Counted from the first letter of the stretch, positions 14,100-23,416 are shown. The stretch: DNA of 31,031 nucleotides from BPJO01 sp037189665 (GCA_037189665.1 JBBCIV010000147.1:1-31031); one strand, 5' to 3'. The notes: a model not told the origin generated them from the letters alone. Made by a program: numbers and translations.

Positions 14100-15559
14100 C
14101 ACTTCTTCTCGCTCCAGACCTGTCGAAACGTCTTCTTCGCCGGCGCGGGGATATCGCGAACCTGCGTCCAGCCGTTGCCGGGAAACGGCAGCTTTTTCAC
14201 GTAGCCCCTGCGCATCGCCAGCCGCAGCGTGACCTTCTGCCCCCAACTCGCCAGCTTGTACCGCCACGGCGTATACATCATCCACGCGTACGTGCGGTAG
14301 ATGAACCGCTCGACGGGATGGCTGATCTGCTGTTTCACGATGTCTCGGCGCAGGTTGATCAGGTGCTTGGGGATGTTGATCTTTACCGGGCACGCGTCGT
14401 AGCACGCGCCGCATAGGCTCGACGCGTTGGGCAGGTCTTTGTTCTTCTCGAGGCCCTGCATCATCGGCGTGATGAGCGCGCCGATCGGCCCCGGATAAAC
14501 GCTGCCGTAGCTGTGGCCGCCGATCTTGCGGTAGATGGGGCAGGCGTTAAGGCAGGCGCCGCAGCGGATGCAGCGGAGCATCTCGCGGTACTCCTCGCTC
14601 TGCAAAATCTTCGTCCGCCCGTTATCCATCAGCACGAGGTGGAACTCCTCAGGCCCGTCTGTCTCGCCTTTGCCGCGCTTGCCCCCGAAGATCGAGGTGT
14701 AGACGGTCATCGCCTGGCCGGTCGCGCTGCGGGCGAGCAGCTTCAGCATGACCGACAGGTCTATCGTTCGCGGCACGACCTTTTCGATGCCCACCAGGCT
14801 GATGAGCACGCGCGGCGTGGTCATCGATTGCCGGGCGTTGCCCTCGTTTTCCACCGTCACCACGTCGCCCGTCTCGGCGACCAGAAAATTGCCGCCGGTC
14901 ATGCCAAGGTCGGCCTTGCGGAACTTGTCGCGAAGAAACGCTCGGGCCTGGGCGGTGAGCGCCTCGGGATCGTCGTTGTACGGCGTGCCGAAATACTCGC
15001 TGAACAGCTTCGCGATCGACGCCTTGTCCTTGTGGATGATGGGCGTGACGATGTGGCTGGGCTTGTCGTGGTCGATCTGCACGATGAACTCGCCCAGGTC
15101 GGTTTCGACCACGTCCAGCCCGGCCGCTTCCATCACGTGGGCGAGCTCGATCTCCTCGCTCACCATCGATTTGGACTTGATGATGCGGTTTACCGACGAT
15201 TTACGAACGATATCGAGGATGATCTTCCGCGCGTGATCGCCATCCGAGGCGAAGTGCACGTGCCCGCCGCGTTTTTCGACGTTTTGGGCGAGTTGCTCGA
15301 GGTAATAGTCGAGGTGGTCCAGCGCGTGCTGCTTGATCTGTCCCGCCAGCGTGCGGACCGATCCGCTGTCGGGCAGTTCCAGCAGCTTGAGCTGCCGGCC
15401 CCTGTCGTTGCGAACGACGGCGTTGTCGATCGCCTTCTTCAGCCGCTCGTTGTGAGCAGCGCTGACCGACTCGCGATGGAAGTTGAACTTGACCGTTTCG
15501 TGGGCATGGAACTCCGCGATCTTCCTGTCGATCGTCGTCTGCACCAACTGCTGAAGCAT
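14099..15559 (-). CDS. lutB: Iron-sulfur lactate oxidation protein LutB
   Basis: A 486-residue LutB/YkgF-family protein with an N-terminal LUD domain (about 60-300) and a ferredoxin-like part. The first 4Fe-4S motif is C330, C333, C336 with C340 (CIRCGACLNACP); the second is C383, C386, C390 (LCGACYDACPV). The C-terminal helical region with FIYRTYAWMMYTPWRYK is typical of the family. It passes electrons from lactate within the LutABC complex. It is the first gene of the lutBC unit; the usual partner lutA is not adjacent, since the upstream neighbour runs on the other strand. The length is normal. Confidence 0.93.
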   Translation of the reverse strand: MLQQLVQTTIDRKIAEFHAHETVKFNFHRESVSAAHNERLKKAIDNAVVRNDRGRQLKLLELPDSGSVRTLAGQIKQHALDHLDYYLEQLAQNVEKRGGHVHFASDGDHARKIILDIVRKSSVNRIIKSKSMVSEEIELAHVMEAAGLDVVETDLGEFIVQIDHDKPSHIVTPIIHKDKASIAKLFSEYFGTPYNDDPEALTAQARAFLRDKFRKADLGMTGGNFLVAETGDVVTVENEGNARQSMTTPRVLISLVGIEKVVPRTIDLSVMLKLLARSATGQAMTVYTSIFGGKRGKGETDGPEEFHLVLMDNGRTKILQSEEYREMLRCIRCGACLNACPIYRKIGGHSYGSVYPGPIGALITPMMQGLEKNKDLPNASSLCGACYDACPVKINIPKHLINLRRDIVKQQISHPVERFIYRTYAWMMYTPWRYKLASWGQKVTLRLAMRRGYVKKLPFPGNGWTQVRDIPAPAKKTFRQVWSEKK

Positions 15560-15580
15560 AGGCGCTCATCTTACCACAAC

Positions 15581-15604
15581 CCGCGCGCCGCACGAAGCGC
15601 GCGG
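15581..15604. repeat. Short hairpin between lutB and the permease gene
   Basis: CCGCGCGC (15581-15588) and GCGCGCGG (15597-15604) form an 8-base perfect stem around 8 bases. The surrounding words (GCGCGCGGCACGTG) echo the strong hairpin at 7795-7864. It lies in the divergent gap of about 90 bases. Confidence 0.6.
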
Positions 15605-15652
15605 CACGTGATCCGGCGTGCGAAATCGAGGCATGTGATGTAGGCTTCCCGC

Positions 15653-18292
15653 ATGCTCCTTCGGCTCGTGATCGCGAATCTCCTGACGCGAAAAATGCGA
15701 TCGGTTTTAACCGGCCTGGCGATCGGTCTATCGGTCGCCCTGGTCGTCGCGATGACCAGCGGTTTTAAAGCGGTGGAGATGGCCGCGGGATCGTACCTGG
15801 GCAGGTATATGGGGGCGATCGACGCCGAGATTGGACGCACCAATGACCCCGCCCGTGGAATCGACCAATCCCTGCTCGACGAGCTTCGCGCCGATCCGGA
15901 CGTCAAGCTCGCCGTCGCGCGATTGCGATCGGACGCCCCCCTGCCACACCTGAGGCACGCAGGCCCGACCGCTCCGCACAACCGCGCCAGCCTGATCGGC
16001 GTGGAGCGCGGCGTCGATCCCCTGCTCGACTGGATGACCATCAACGACGGCCGCTGGTTTGAGCCCGGCGAGGAGGCGGCGGTCATCGACAAAGGGCTGC
16101 ACGAAAAGGCCGGCCTCAACCTCGGCGACAAGGTTCGCATGACCGGCCCCAACGGTTCATTGGAGTTGCCGATCGTCGGCATCGTGAATCGGCCGGGCAT
16201 CTTCGCGGGGTTCTACCAGACGGTCTACATGCCGCTGCCGAACGCCCAGGCCTTCGTCTACGGACAGGACCACCCGCAGCGCGTCAGCCAGATCCGCGTG
16301 CAGTTCCAGACCGACGTTGACGCCGCGGCGTTCGAAACGCGATGGATCGAACGGCTGAAAGCGCTCGATCCGCTGCTCAAGCTCGAGCTGACCCGGACCA
16401 CCCGCGCCGAAATCGACAACAACTTCCGCAGCCTTCGCCTGCTGAGCGTGCTCGGCGGGGCGGTGGCGATGGTGTCGGCGACGTTCATCATCTTTTCCAC
16501 GCTCTCGATGGGCGTCGCCGAACGGCAGCGCACGCTCGCCATGCTGCGCGCCATCGGCATGACGCGATGGCAGGTGGCGTGGTTCGTGCTGATCGAGGCG
16601 GTCGCCATCGGCGCGATCGGCGTGGCGATCGGCATTCCGGTGGGATACGGGCTTGCGGCGATCGTCGTCTTCATGCTGCGATCGATGTTCGACCTCTCCC
16701 CCACGCTCGACTGGCTCGGCGTCGTCATCGGCGGCGGTGGCGCGTTGGTGGCGGCGACGATCGCGGGACTGCTGCCTGCGTGGCAGGCGACGCGCGTCGA
16801 CCCGCTCGAAGCCATGACCCCGCTCGCCAATCCTTCGCCCGACGCCTTTCCCTGGCGCGTCACCGTTCTGGCAATCCTGCTTTTGTCGATCGACCCGGCG
16901 ATCCTCTTCCTGCCCTACTCACACCAATACGAACGTGAAATCCGCTTTTACGGCCATTTCATCGTCGGCCTGCCGTGCCTGATGGTCGGCTTCTTCCTGC
17001 TCGCGCCCGCCCTCGTCTGGCTGCTCACCCGCACGGTCGGCCGACTGCTGAGCGCGATGCTGTTCGTGCCGTTCGCAGTCGTTCGACAGCAACTCTCCGG
17101 CGGGATCTGGCGGAGCGCCGGCACGTGCGCTGCCTTGATGGTCGGGCTGGCGGTCCTCATCGTTATGCAAACGCAGGGCAACTCGTCGCTTAACAGCTGG
17201 AAGCTGCCAGACCGCTTTCCCGACGTGTTCATCTTCACTCGATCGGCGTCCGGCCTGTCGCCGGCGGCACAGGAGAAGATCCGCTCATCATCCATGCTGG
17301 TTCGCGACGACGTCATGCCCATCGGCACCTTCGCCCCGGAGGTGGGCGGCGGAATCATGGGGCTGCTGGGCACGCGCCTGCCCGGCGCGACGATGTTCAT
17401 CGCAGTTGACCCCGACCGCGCCTTTCGCCTGATGGAGCTCGACTTCCGCCAGGGCACGCCCGAAGAGGCCGCCCGCCTGCTGAAGCTCGACCGGCACGTC
17501 GTTGTAACCGAGGAGTTCCACAAGCTCCGTAACCTTGGCGTGGGCGACAAGCTTCCGCTGCGCAGCTTCACCCGTGGCACGGTGGAATACACCATCGCCG
17601 GCGTCGTCTGGTCGCCGGGCATCGACGTGATGGTGAACTCCAGCGACCTCGACCAGCAGTTTCAGCAGCAGAGCGCAGCCAGCGTGTTCGGCTCGCTGGA
17701 GGACGCGCGCAAGGATTTCGGCGTCGAGAACGTATTCCTCATGTGCGCCAACTTCCGCGAACTCGGCGTGCCGAAGGAACGCCTGATCGGCCGCCTGCAG
17801 GAAGAACTAGACGATACCGCCGTGAGCGTGGCTGACGTACGGCAGTTGAAACACGCGATCCAGTCAGGCATCCGCCGCCTGCTCACCGTCGCCAGCAGCG
17901 TGGCCTGGGGCGCGTTGCTCGTGGCGGGCCTGGGCGTGACGAACACGATCATCGCGTCGATCCGCTCGCGCACGTGGCAGTTTGGCGTATTGCGATCCAT
18001 CGGCCTGACGCGCGCATCGCTGCTTCGGATCGTCCTGTGCGAGTCCGTACTGCTCGGCGCGATCGGCGCCACGATGGGCACGCTCTGCGGCTTTCAAATG
18101 ACGATGAACGCCCGGCAACTGATGACGATCACCGTGGGCCACCACCCGCCGCTGTCGGTGCCGTGGGATATCGTTTGGCTGGGCGTCGGCGTGGTCGTGG
18201 GCATCAGCCTGCTGGCGTCCCTGTTGCCCGCCATCCGCCTTTCGCGCACCGAGCCGCTCTCACTATTGCAAGCCGGCCGGTCGGCCGCATGA
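15653..18292 (+). CDS. FtsX/MacB-type ABC transporter permease, no ATPase nearby
   Basis: An 879-residue permease with two FtsX-like halves. The N-terminal membrane helix (about 15-35) is followed by a large MacB-like extracytoplasmic domain. The first membrane block, near residues 265-385, contains the family signature AERQRTLAMLRAIGMTRWQV. A middle membrane pair is near 400-470. A second periplasmic domain is followed by the last block from about 745, with the matching RTWQFGVLRSIGLTRASLLRIVL. Such proteins move lipids or lipoproteins or work in mechanotransmission and need a LolD-like ATPase, which is not encoded in the window. The substrate is unknown. The ATG at 15653 has no clear ribosome binding site. 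Confidence 0.88.
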   Translation: MLLRLVIANLLTRKMRSVLTGLAIGLSVALVVAMTSGFKAVEMAAGSYLGRYMGAIDAEIGRTNDPARGIDQSLLDELRADPDVKLAVARLRSDAPLPHLRHAGPTAPHNRASLIGVERGVDPLLDWMTINDGRWFEPGEEAAVIDKGLHEKAGLNLGDKVRMTGPNGSLELPIVGIVNRPGIFAGFYQTVYMPLPNAQAFVYGQDHPQRVSQIRVQFQTDVDAAAFETRWIERLKALDPLLKLELTRTTRAEIDNNFRSLRLLSVLGGAVAMVSATFIIFSTLSMGVAERQRTLAMLRAIGMTRWQVAWFVLIEAVAIGAIGVAIGIPVGYGLAAIVVFMLRSMFDLSPTLDWLGVVIGGGGALVAATIAGLLPAWQATRVDPLEAMTPLANPSPDAFPWRVTVLAILLLSIDPAILFLPYSHQYEREIRFYGHFIVGLPCLMVGFFLLAPALVWLLTRTVGRLLSAMLFVPFAVVRQQLSGGIWRSAGTCAALMVGLAVLIVMQTQGNSSLNSWKLPDRFPDVFIFTRSASGLSPAAQEKIRSSSMLVRDDVMPIGTFAPEVGGGIMGLLGTRLPGATMFIAVDPDRAFRLMELDFRQGTPEEAARLLKLDRHVVVTEEFHKLRNLGVGDKLPLRSFTRGTVEYTIAGVVWSPGIDVMVNSSDLDQQFQQQSAASVFGSLEDARKDFGVENVFLMCANFRELGVPKERLIGRLQEELDDTAVSVADVRQLKHAIQSGIRRLLTVASSVAWGALLVAGLGVTNTIIASIRSRTWQFGVLRSIGLTRASLLRIVLCESVLLGAIGATMGTLCGFQMTMNARQLMTITVGHHPPLSVPWDIVWLGVGVVVGISLLASLLPAIRLSRTEPLSLLQAGRSAA

Positions 18293-18301
18293 TGTGCGCG
18301 G

Positions 18302-19318
18302 CTAGATCGGCGGGCGGCTCAGCTTTACCGGGCGACGTTCACGCGCCGATTCGTACAAGCCGTCCATCAGCCAACTGTGCAATACGCCGTATCGCACCGG
18401 GCACATCGGCTGAGCTTTGCCTTGCAGGCAGTGGACGAAATTCTGCAGCGGATTTTCGTGCGTCTGCGTCACCAGGGGATAGCGAACCAGGCCTTTCAGA
18501 TCGTGGTGTTCCAATCGTCCACCATGAATGCCGGTAACAAACCGACCAGCCTGGCCCGCGAGCCAGATGCCTTCCTGCCAACCGGGGGTGTTGCCGCTGA
18601 TCGTCACCGAGCCCAGCACGTCGCCTTCCCAGCGAATGGTGATGGCGGCATTGATGTCCACCGGCGTGCCCTTGTTGTCATTCCAACAGAACACCTCTTC
18701 CACCGGCCGATCGATCAGCCAGGCAATCGCGTTGAAGAGGTGGGCCCCGGAGTCGTACATCTGCCCGCCGCCCGACAGCGCCGGGTCCTGCCGCCACGTC
18801 CATTTTTCCGGCGACGAAGGCCGCCACCCCTGATGGCTGAACGCGGTGATCGTCTGAAGTTCGCCTATCGCGCCCTGCCGCAACTGTTCACGGATGTACT
18901 TGAACTCGGCCGAGAACGGCGCCTGAAACGCGATCTGAAACTGCCGGCCTGTCGCGCTGATCTTCTCCGTCAACTGCCGCGCGTGTTCGCTGCGCGTCAC
19001 CATCGGCTTTTCGACCAGCACGTGATAGCCCGCGTCCAACGCCGCCATGCACTGCGTGAAGTGCAGCGCGTGCGGCGTGAGGATGACGATCGCATCAAGC
19101 CCTTCGGGCGGGTCTTTCAGCAGCTTGTCGAAGTCGTCGTATTTGCGAATGTCGTCGCGAGATTTGAGCTTGTTCTGCCACAGCCGATCGAGGTTTTCCG
19201 GCTTGATGTCGCACAGGCCCACCACTTCCACATCATCCGCGATGCGGTTGGCGTTGTCGGCATGCATGTGAGAGATCCCGCCACATCCCAGGAACGCAAG
19301 CTTGATTTTGTTTCCCAT
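18302..19318 (-). CDS. Gfo/Idh/MocA-family oxidoreductase
   Basis: A 338-residue NAD(P)-dependent dehydrogenase of the Gfo/Idh/MocA family. The Rossmann start reads KLAFLGCGGISHMH, with the CDIKPENLDRL second strand, AIVILTPHALH, and the family EKP signature in HVLVEKPMV. The C-terminal half has GGGQMYDSGAHLFNAIAWL, where the acidic and histidine residues of the substrate pocket lie. Members act on sugars, inositols or related cyclic polyols; planctomycetes carry many copies. I start at ATG 19318 (MGNKIKL); in-frame ATGs at 19336 and 19381 would only add a non-conserved leader. It lies downstream of the PhyH gene on the same strand, separated by a repeat. Confidence 0.88.
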   Translation of the reverse strand: MGNKIKLAFLGCGGISHMHADNANRIADDVEVVGLCDIKPENLDRLWQNKLKSRDDIRKYDDFDKLLKDPPEGLDAIVILTPHALHFTQCMAALDAGYHVLVEKPMVTRSEHARQLTEKISATGRQFQIAFQAPFSAEFKYIREQLRQGAIGELQTITAFSHQGWRPSSPEKWTWRQDPALSGGGQMYDSGAHLFNAIAWLIDRPVEEVFCWNDNKGTPVDINAAITIRWEGDVLGSVTISGNTPGWQEGIWLAGQAGRFVTGIHGGRLEHHDLKGLVRYPLVTQTHENPLQNFVHCLQGKAQPMCPVRYGVLHSWLMDGLYESARERRPVKLSRPPI

Positions 19319-19390
19319 GGACCGGAATTCTTGCATCGCTTCGTCGCCGCCGCAAGCGCGGCAGGCGACGAACGATTTCAAGGGGAGCCG

Positions 19391-19463
19391 GAGCCGGGAG
19401 CCAGTAAGAATCAGAGGCTCGTTTTTTCCCTTCTTCTGGCTCCTGACTACTGACTCCTGGCTC
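19391..19463. repeat. Inverted repeat of GGAGCC/GGAGTC units
   Basis: The left arm 19391-19407 and the right arm 19447-19463 pair at about 14 of 17. Both are made of tandem GGAGCC(A/G)/GACTCCT-like words, continuing outside the arms. It fills the gap between the PhyH and Gfo/Idh/MocA genes, again a different unit with the same design as the BMC-operon repeats. Confidence 0.7.
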
Positions 19464-19475
19464 CTCTGGCGACAG

Positions 19476-20417
19476 CTAACAGATCTTCCCGCGCTGTCCC
19501 GCCTTTGAGTGAGCGATGGGATTCGCCCCTACCCACCGTTCATCCTGCACCGTGCCGGCCGGCTGGTAGCGGGAGTCGGTGGAGATGCGGATGCGGTCCG
19601 ACGAGTTATCCAGCGAGGCATGCACGGTGTAGCACGTGAAAATCAAGGCGTCGCCGGCGCGGAACTCCGTCGTCCGCCACGTGCCGCCGATCGCGTTGCG
19701 GATCGCGTTGGGGTCGTTGCCGATGGCGCCGCTGGTGCCCTTGATGTCGGTCCCAGGCAGCCATTTGACGCCTTCTCGCCAACCGTGGTGGTTTTCCTTG
19801 TTGATGCAATAGGTATCGACGTCGTGCTGGCCGTAGCCGGATTTGAGGGGGTCGAAGCGGTGCGAGCCGTCGAGCACCATCAGGCCGCCCTGGGCAAAGT
19901 CGATGTCGCCCAGCGGCGTCCAGACGGTAAAGAGCTGCTGCGTCTCGCCGCGGCCCATGTAGACGACGTCGCAATGGCTCATCGTGCCCATGCCGGGCGT
20001 GACGGTTCGCAGCCAGGTGAAGTCGTAGTGCAGCGTCGGCTTGCCGAAGAAGCGGTCGAAGAACGCGATCATCTCGCCGGTGTAGAGCAGGCGCTCGATG
20101 ACGGGGTTGCCGGTGGCGAACTCGGGCTTGAATCCGACCCCCTTTTTCGGATTCGGCACCGCGTCCATCAGCGGCCGGGCGTCGTCGAGGAAACCGCGGT
20201 CGCGCATGATCTCGCAGATCGACCGACGGGCGTCGAGCACCCAGTCGCGGTTCAGCAGGCCGGGCAAATAAAGATAGCCGTGAACGTCCATCCGCCGGCG
20301 CAGTTCGCCCGCGTCGTCCGCGACGCTGGCGGATTCTTCCAGCCAGTCAAGGTGGTTCGGATCGATCGTGACGCCGGTGGATTTCAACGCCGGAAAGGTT
20401 GCGGTCAACGTGCTCAT
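19476..20417 (-). CDS. PhyH (phytanoyl-CoA dioxygenase) family oxygenase
   Basis: A 313-residue Fe(II)/2-oxoglutarate-dependent oxygenase of the PhyH family. The iron ligands are visible: H148 and D150 in SHCDVV and H266 in TVHASLDN, with the 2-oxoglutarate-binding arginine in the following DRIRIS. WTPLGDIDFAQGGLMVLDGSH is the usual core segment. Planctomycete PhyH proteins are numerous and their substrates are mostly unknown. The start ATG 20417 has GAGGAG ten bases ahead, which favours it over the longer frame from 20450. It is transcribed divergently from an AraC regulator, which probably controls it. Confidence 0.88.
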   Translation of the reverse strand: MSTLTATFPALKSTGVTIDPNHLDWLEESASVADDAGELRRRMDVHGYLYLPGLLNRDWVLDARRSICEIMRDRGFLDDARPLMDAVPNPKKGVGFKPEFATGNPVIERLLYTGEMIAFFDRFFGKPTLHYDFTWLRTVTPGMGTMSHCDVVYMGRGETQQLFTVWTPLGDIDFAQGGLMVLDGSHRFDPLKSGYGQHDVDTYCINKENHHGWREGVKWLPGTDIKGTSGAIGNDPNAIRNAIGGTWRTTEFRAGDALIFTCYTVHASLDNSSDRIRISTDSRYQPAGTVQDERWVGANPIAHSKAGQRGKIC

Positions 20418-20525
20418 GTCGGTCGTGCTCCTCGTAGTGTGCAAGGCCAATCATTGCCCTTTTCGGCAAGCCGTGCCATAGCGGGTTTGGACATGCCTAT
20501 GTACATTTTGGTAGGATACCGGAAC

Positions 20526-21338
20526 ATGAGCGTCGTCGTCCGAGAATCTCGCCTGATCCACCGCTCTGCTGCCCGCTGTCCGCTTGGACAGGTAAGCCTG
20601 GCGGGCTACCTTCGTAACAGCGACGGAATTTCGCCGAAAACACTGCGAGTATTCGGCAGCTATGCCGTTGTTCTGATCCTGCACGGCGCAGGGCGATACG
20701 TCGATGCGGCCGGCGCCGATCGGCAGGTTGCCGCGGGCGATTGCATTCTGGTCCTGCCGAGCCTTCCACATGCATATTTTTCACAGAAGCACGACCCGCG
20801 ATGGGACGAGTTGCACGTCGTCTTCTCCGGGCCGGTTTTCGATCTGTGGCAGGAGACCGGATTGCTGCGGCCGGGCAACCTTGTGCATCGGCTGGAACCG
20901 ATCGAATACTGGCACGCCCGGCTCGAACGATGCGCCAACCCTGATCCGCTGCAGGCCGTGTCGCTCGTTCAACGATTCCTGGGCGAGGTGCTGTCGATCC
21001 CCGGGCAGGTCGGGTCGGACGACCGCGCGTGGCTGGCGCGGGCGGAACAGCTCATCGGCGTCGGCCCGAAGCCGGATTGGGAACGCGTCGCGCGCCAGCT
21101 CGGCTGCAGCTACGAAACCTTCCGCCGGCGGCTATCGTCGCTGACCGGGCATCCGCCCGCGAAATATCACGTGCACCGCGTGATCGAGCACGCCTGCGAA
21201 CTGCTGAAGGACAAGTCCCGGCCGCTGCGCGACATCGCGATCGACTGCGGCTTCTGCGACGAGTTCCACTTCTCCCGCCGCTTCAAACAGATGATGGGCC
21301 TCCGACCGGCGGCGTTCCGCGCTCAGCTTGGCGCATGA
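20526..21338 (+). CDS. AraC-family transcriptional regulator
   Basis: A 270-residue AraC/XylS regulator. The N-terminal cupin-like sensor half (about 25-110) includes LILHGAGRYVDAAG and GDCILVLPSLPHAY; the C-terminal double helix-turn-helix (about 170-268) includes ARQLGCSYETFRRRLSSLTGHPPAKYHVHRVI and the second-helix signature DIAIDCGFCDEFHFSRRFKQMMGLRP. It faces the PhyH gene across 108 bases and most likely regulates the PhyH and Gfo/Idh genes in response to a carbohydrate (inference). I start at ATG 20526; ATGs at 20493 and 20499 would add about ten residues without recognisable features. A small palindrome TTGCC-N6-GGCAA lies in the gap. Confidence 0.9.
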   Translation: MSVVVRESRLIHRSAARCPLGQVSLAGYLRNSDGISPKTLRVFGSYAVVLILHGAGRYVDAAGADRQVAAGDCILVLPSLPHAYFSQKHDPRWDELHVVFSGPVFDLWQETGLLRPGNLVHRLEPIEYWHARLERCANPDPLQAVSLVQRFLGEVLSIPGQVGSDDRAWLARAEQLIGVGPKPDWERVARQLGCSYETFRRRLSSLTGHPPAKYHVHRVIEHACELLKDKSRPLRDIAIDCGFCDEFHFSRRFKQMMGLRPAAFRAQLGA

Positions 21339-21444
21339 CGCACGGTTCGCGCGTCTCCAGACTTTGCGACAACTTTCACAAGTAACCTTTCTACGGACTT
21401 GTACGTAGTAAGAAAGTCGTCATCCACCACACAGGGAGCCCGCC

Positions 21445-22659
21445 ATGCCTCACCCCTCCGTCGGCCCCGACGCCGCTGTTCAGCCTGATGTGCCAACAAT
21501 GCCACTGAAGACATCGGCCCGGCTGAACCCCGCCTACGTCCTCTCCGCGTTGTGCATGATTTTCGGCCTGTTCGCGCTCAACGGGTCGCTCGATTTCTCG
21601 CCCCTGCCCGCCCACAACCTGCTGGTGCTGATCGGCGTGCTCAACGCGTACGAGGCGCTCACGCTGTTCATCGCGTTCGCCCTCCACCGGCGCGGGATTG
21701 GAATTGATGCGCGAACCTTGCTCGTGATTGAATCGCTGTTCCTGTTCGACGGGGCGTTTCTCACGAGCGAGCTGATCACCGTGATGCCGAGCGTCGGCGG
21801 ACCTGTCGGCGTGGCGCTCCTGCTGGCGGGCGTGTTGAAGCTGTGGGTGGTACTGCACGTCGCCGGCGCTCGGCTAATCGGCCGGACGGGCGCGCTGACG
21901 ATGTTGATGCTCCTGCTGCTGCTGGCGCTTCCGTGGACGTATCAGACCGTCGCCGACGCGCATCGCGGCGCGCTGACGCTCGGCGGATACTACGCCGGCT
22001 GGTGGATCGTCGCGATCGCCCCCGCGGCGGCGGCGTTCCTGTGGCGTCGGTCAGATCGGGCGATGGTGCACACGATCATTGTCATCGGCCTGATCTCGCT
22101 GCTGGCCCACGTCGGAACGGCGGCTTGGGTTCATAAAGTGCCCTTCGCGGTCTCGAACACCGCGCCGCTGCTGCTGGCGATCGCATTGCTTGTCGGACAC
22201 GGCCGGCTGCTGCGGATGGATCGCGACGGCATGGTTCGCTTCGAACTGCTCGTGCCCATACTGGCAGTGCTGATCTCGACGCGGACCGATTCATCGCTGG
22301 CGACGACGTGGCTCGGCATCACGATCACCCCGCTGCGGCTCGCGTTGGTCGGCGCGGCTGGCGTCTTCGTGCACGGATTGTTGCGGCATCGCGACCTCTC
22401 CTTCGCCATCGCCCTCCTCGGCGGCGGCGCCCTGGCGGCAGCGGGGGCGACGACCCAGGCGATCGGCACGACCGTCGGTTCCATCTTCCGCAGCACGTTC
22501 GATTTCGCCCGGTCACTCATCCCGCGAACCCTAGCGCAATGGGGATGGGTATCGGTCGCGTGCGCATTCCTGCTGATGATCGGCGGGGCACTGGGGAGCA
22601 TTCGTCGAGGGATGCGGAAGGAGGTCGATGTGGCCGCGGATGAACCTGCGGCACAATAG
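21445..22659 (+). CDS. Polytopic membrane protein of unknown function
   Basis: A 404-residue protein with about ten or more hydrophobic segments from residue 30 to about 390, short loops and a charged tail (MRKEVDVAADEP). No transport or enzyme signature is recognised. The N-terminal 28 residues are polar and probably cytoplasmic. It lies between an AraC regulator and convergent recX, whose stop codon is 17 bases away. The composition is Ala/Leu/Gly-rich as expected for an inner-membrane protein. The start ATG 21445 has a weak GGGAGCC upstream. I do not recognise the family. Confidence 0.75.
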   Translation: MPHPSVGPDAAVQPDVPTMPLKTSARLNPAYVLSALCMIFGLFALNGSLDFSPLPAHNLLVLIGVLNAYEALTLFIAFALHRRGIGIDARTLLVIESLFLFDGAFLTSELITVMPSVGGPVGVALLLAGVLKLWVVLHVAGARLIGRTGALTMLMLLLLLALPWTYQTVADAHRGALTLGGYYAGWWIVAIAPAAAAFLWRRSDRAMVHTIIVIGLISLLAHVGTAAWVHKVPFAVSNTAPLLLAIALLVGHGRLLRMDRDGMVRFELLVPILAVLISTRTDSSLATTWLGITITPLRLALVGAAGVFVHGLLRHRDLSFAIALLGGGALAAAGATTQAIGTTVGSIFRSTFDFARSLIPRTLAQWGWVSVACAFLLMIGGALGSIRRGMRKEVDVAADEPAAQ

Positions 22660-22676
22660 TCGGACTAGGTGGTGGG

Positions 22677-23327
22677 CTAGTCTGCCGCCGGTTCGTCGAT
22701 GGAGCCTAACGCCTCCTCGACGACCGGCTTTATCGTTTCGCAATCGAAACCGCGCCGCAGCAGCATGCCGTAGAGACGGCGCTTGGCAACGGCCAAGTCC
22801 AGCCGTGCGAGCGATCGCATTTTCTTTCGCGCCAGATCGCGTGCCACCGCCGACGTATCGTGCGCCTCATAGACGTGCTCCACCGCCTGCCGAGCCGTCT
22901 CGCGATCGACGCCCTTCCGCGCCAACTCGATCCGCGCCCGGTTCTGCCCGTGATGCTTGTACCTGGCCGCCAGTTCCGCGCGCGTCTCGGCGAAGCGCTT
23001 GTCGTCCACATAGCCAAGCTGCTGAAGCTGGCCGAGCACATCGTTGATCAAATCAGAGGGATACTCGTACTTCCTCAATTTCGTCGCCAACTCCGCCCGC
23101 GCGTGCAGCCGCCGTTCGAGGAACTTCAGCGCCCGATCAAAACACTCCTGTCGCACCTCCCCCTGCTCGATCTGCTTCACCTGATCGGCCGTCAGCGACA
23201 GCCCCTCTCGCAGTTTGAATTTCGCGACAACGTTGATATTGCAACCGAACGCGAACTTGCCGTCCAGATACACCGACCTCCGGTTCGCCCGACGTTTTTG
23301 TTCGGTGATTTTCGTGATGACAGGCAT
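22677..23327 (-). CDS. recX: Regulatory protein RecX
   Basis: A 216-residue RecX-family protein, a modulator that binds RecA filaments and limits their extension. The family's tandem three-helix repeats are visible: ECFDRALKFLERRLHARAELATKLRKYEYP, then LQQLGYVDDKRFAETRAELAARYKHHGQNRARIELARKGVD and a C-terminal third copy with KRRLYGMLLRRGFDCETI. The positively charged N-terminus (KRRANRRSVYLDGK) is common in Gram-positive and planctomycete members. It lies 89 bases downstream of ffh on the same strand; recA is not in the window. Confidence 0.9.
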   Translation of the reverse strand: MPVITKITEQKRRANRRSVYLDGKFAFGCNINVVAKFKLREGLSLTADQVKQIEQGEVRQECFDRALKFLERRLHARAELATKLRKYEYPSDLINDVLGQLQQLGYVDDKRFAETRAELAARYKHHGQNRARIELARKGVDRETARQAVEHVYEAHDTSAVARDLARKKMRSLARLDLAVAKRRLYGMLLRRGFDCETIKPVVEEALGSIDEPAAD

Positions 23328-23416
23328 ATCAAATCATAACGACAGGCGCATTGAAATAGTGCCAGCCGATCAGTGCTGCCCGACGGCAGCCATTTCCCTA
23401 TCCTCTGCGCTCCGTA

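Noticed and set aside
19509..20525. N-terminal 339 residues of a long frame that runs into the AraC gene
   Set aside because: This part is the antisense of the PhyH gene and has shadow-like composition; the AraC domains only begin after 20526.
23370..23395. Terminator candidate behind ffh (GCTGCC/GGCAGC stem)
   Set aside because: Only six base pairs and no T-run on the minus strand.
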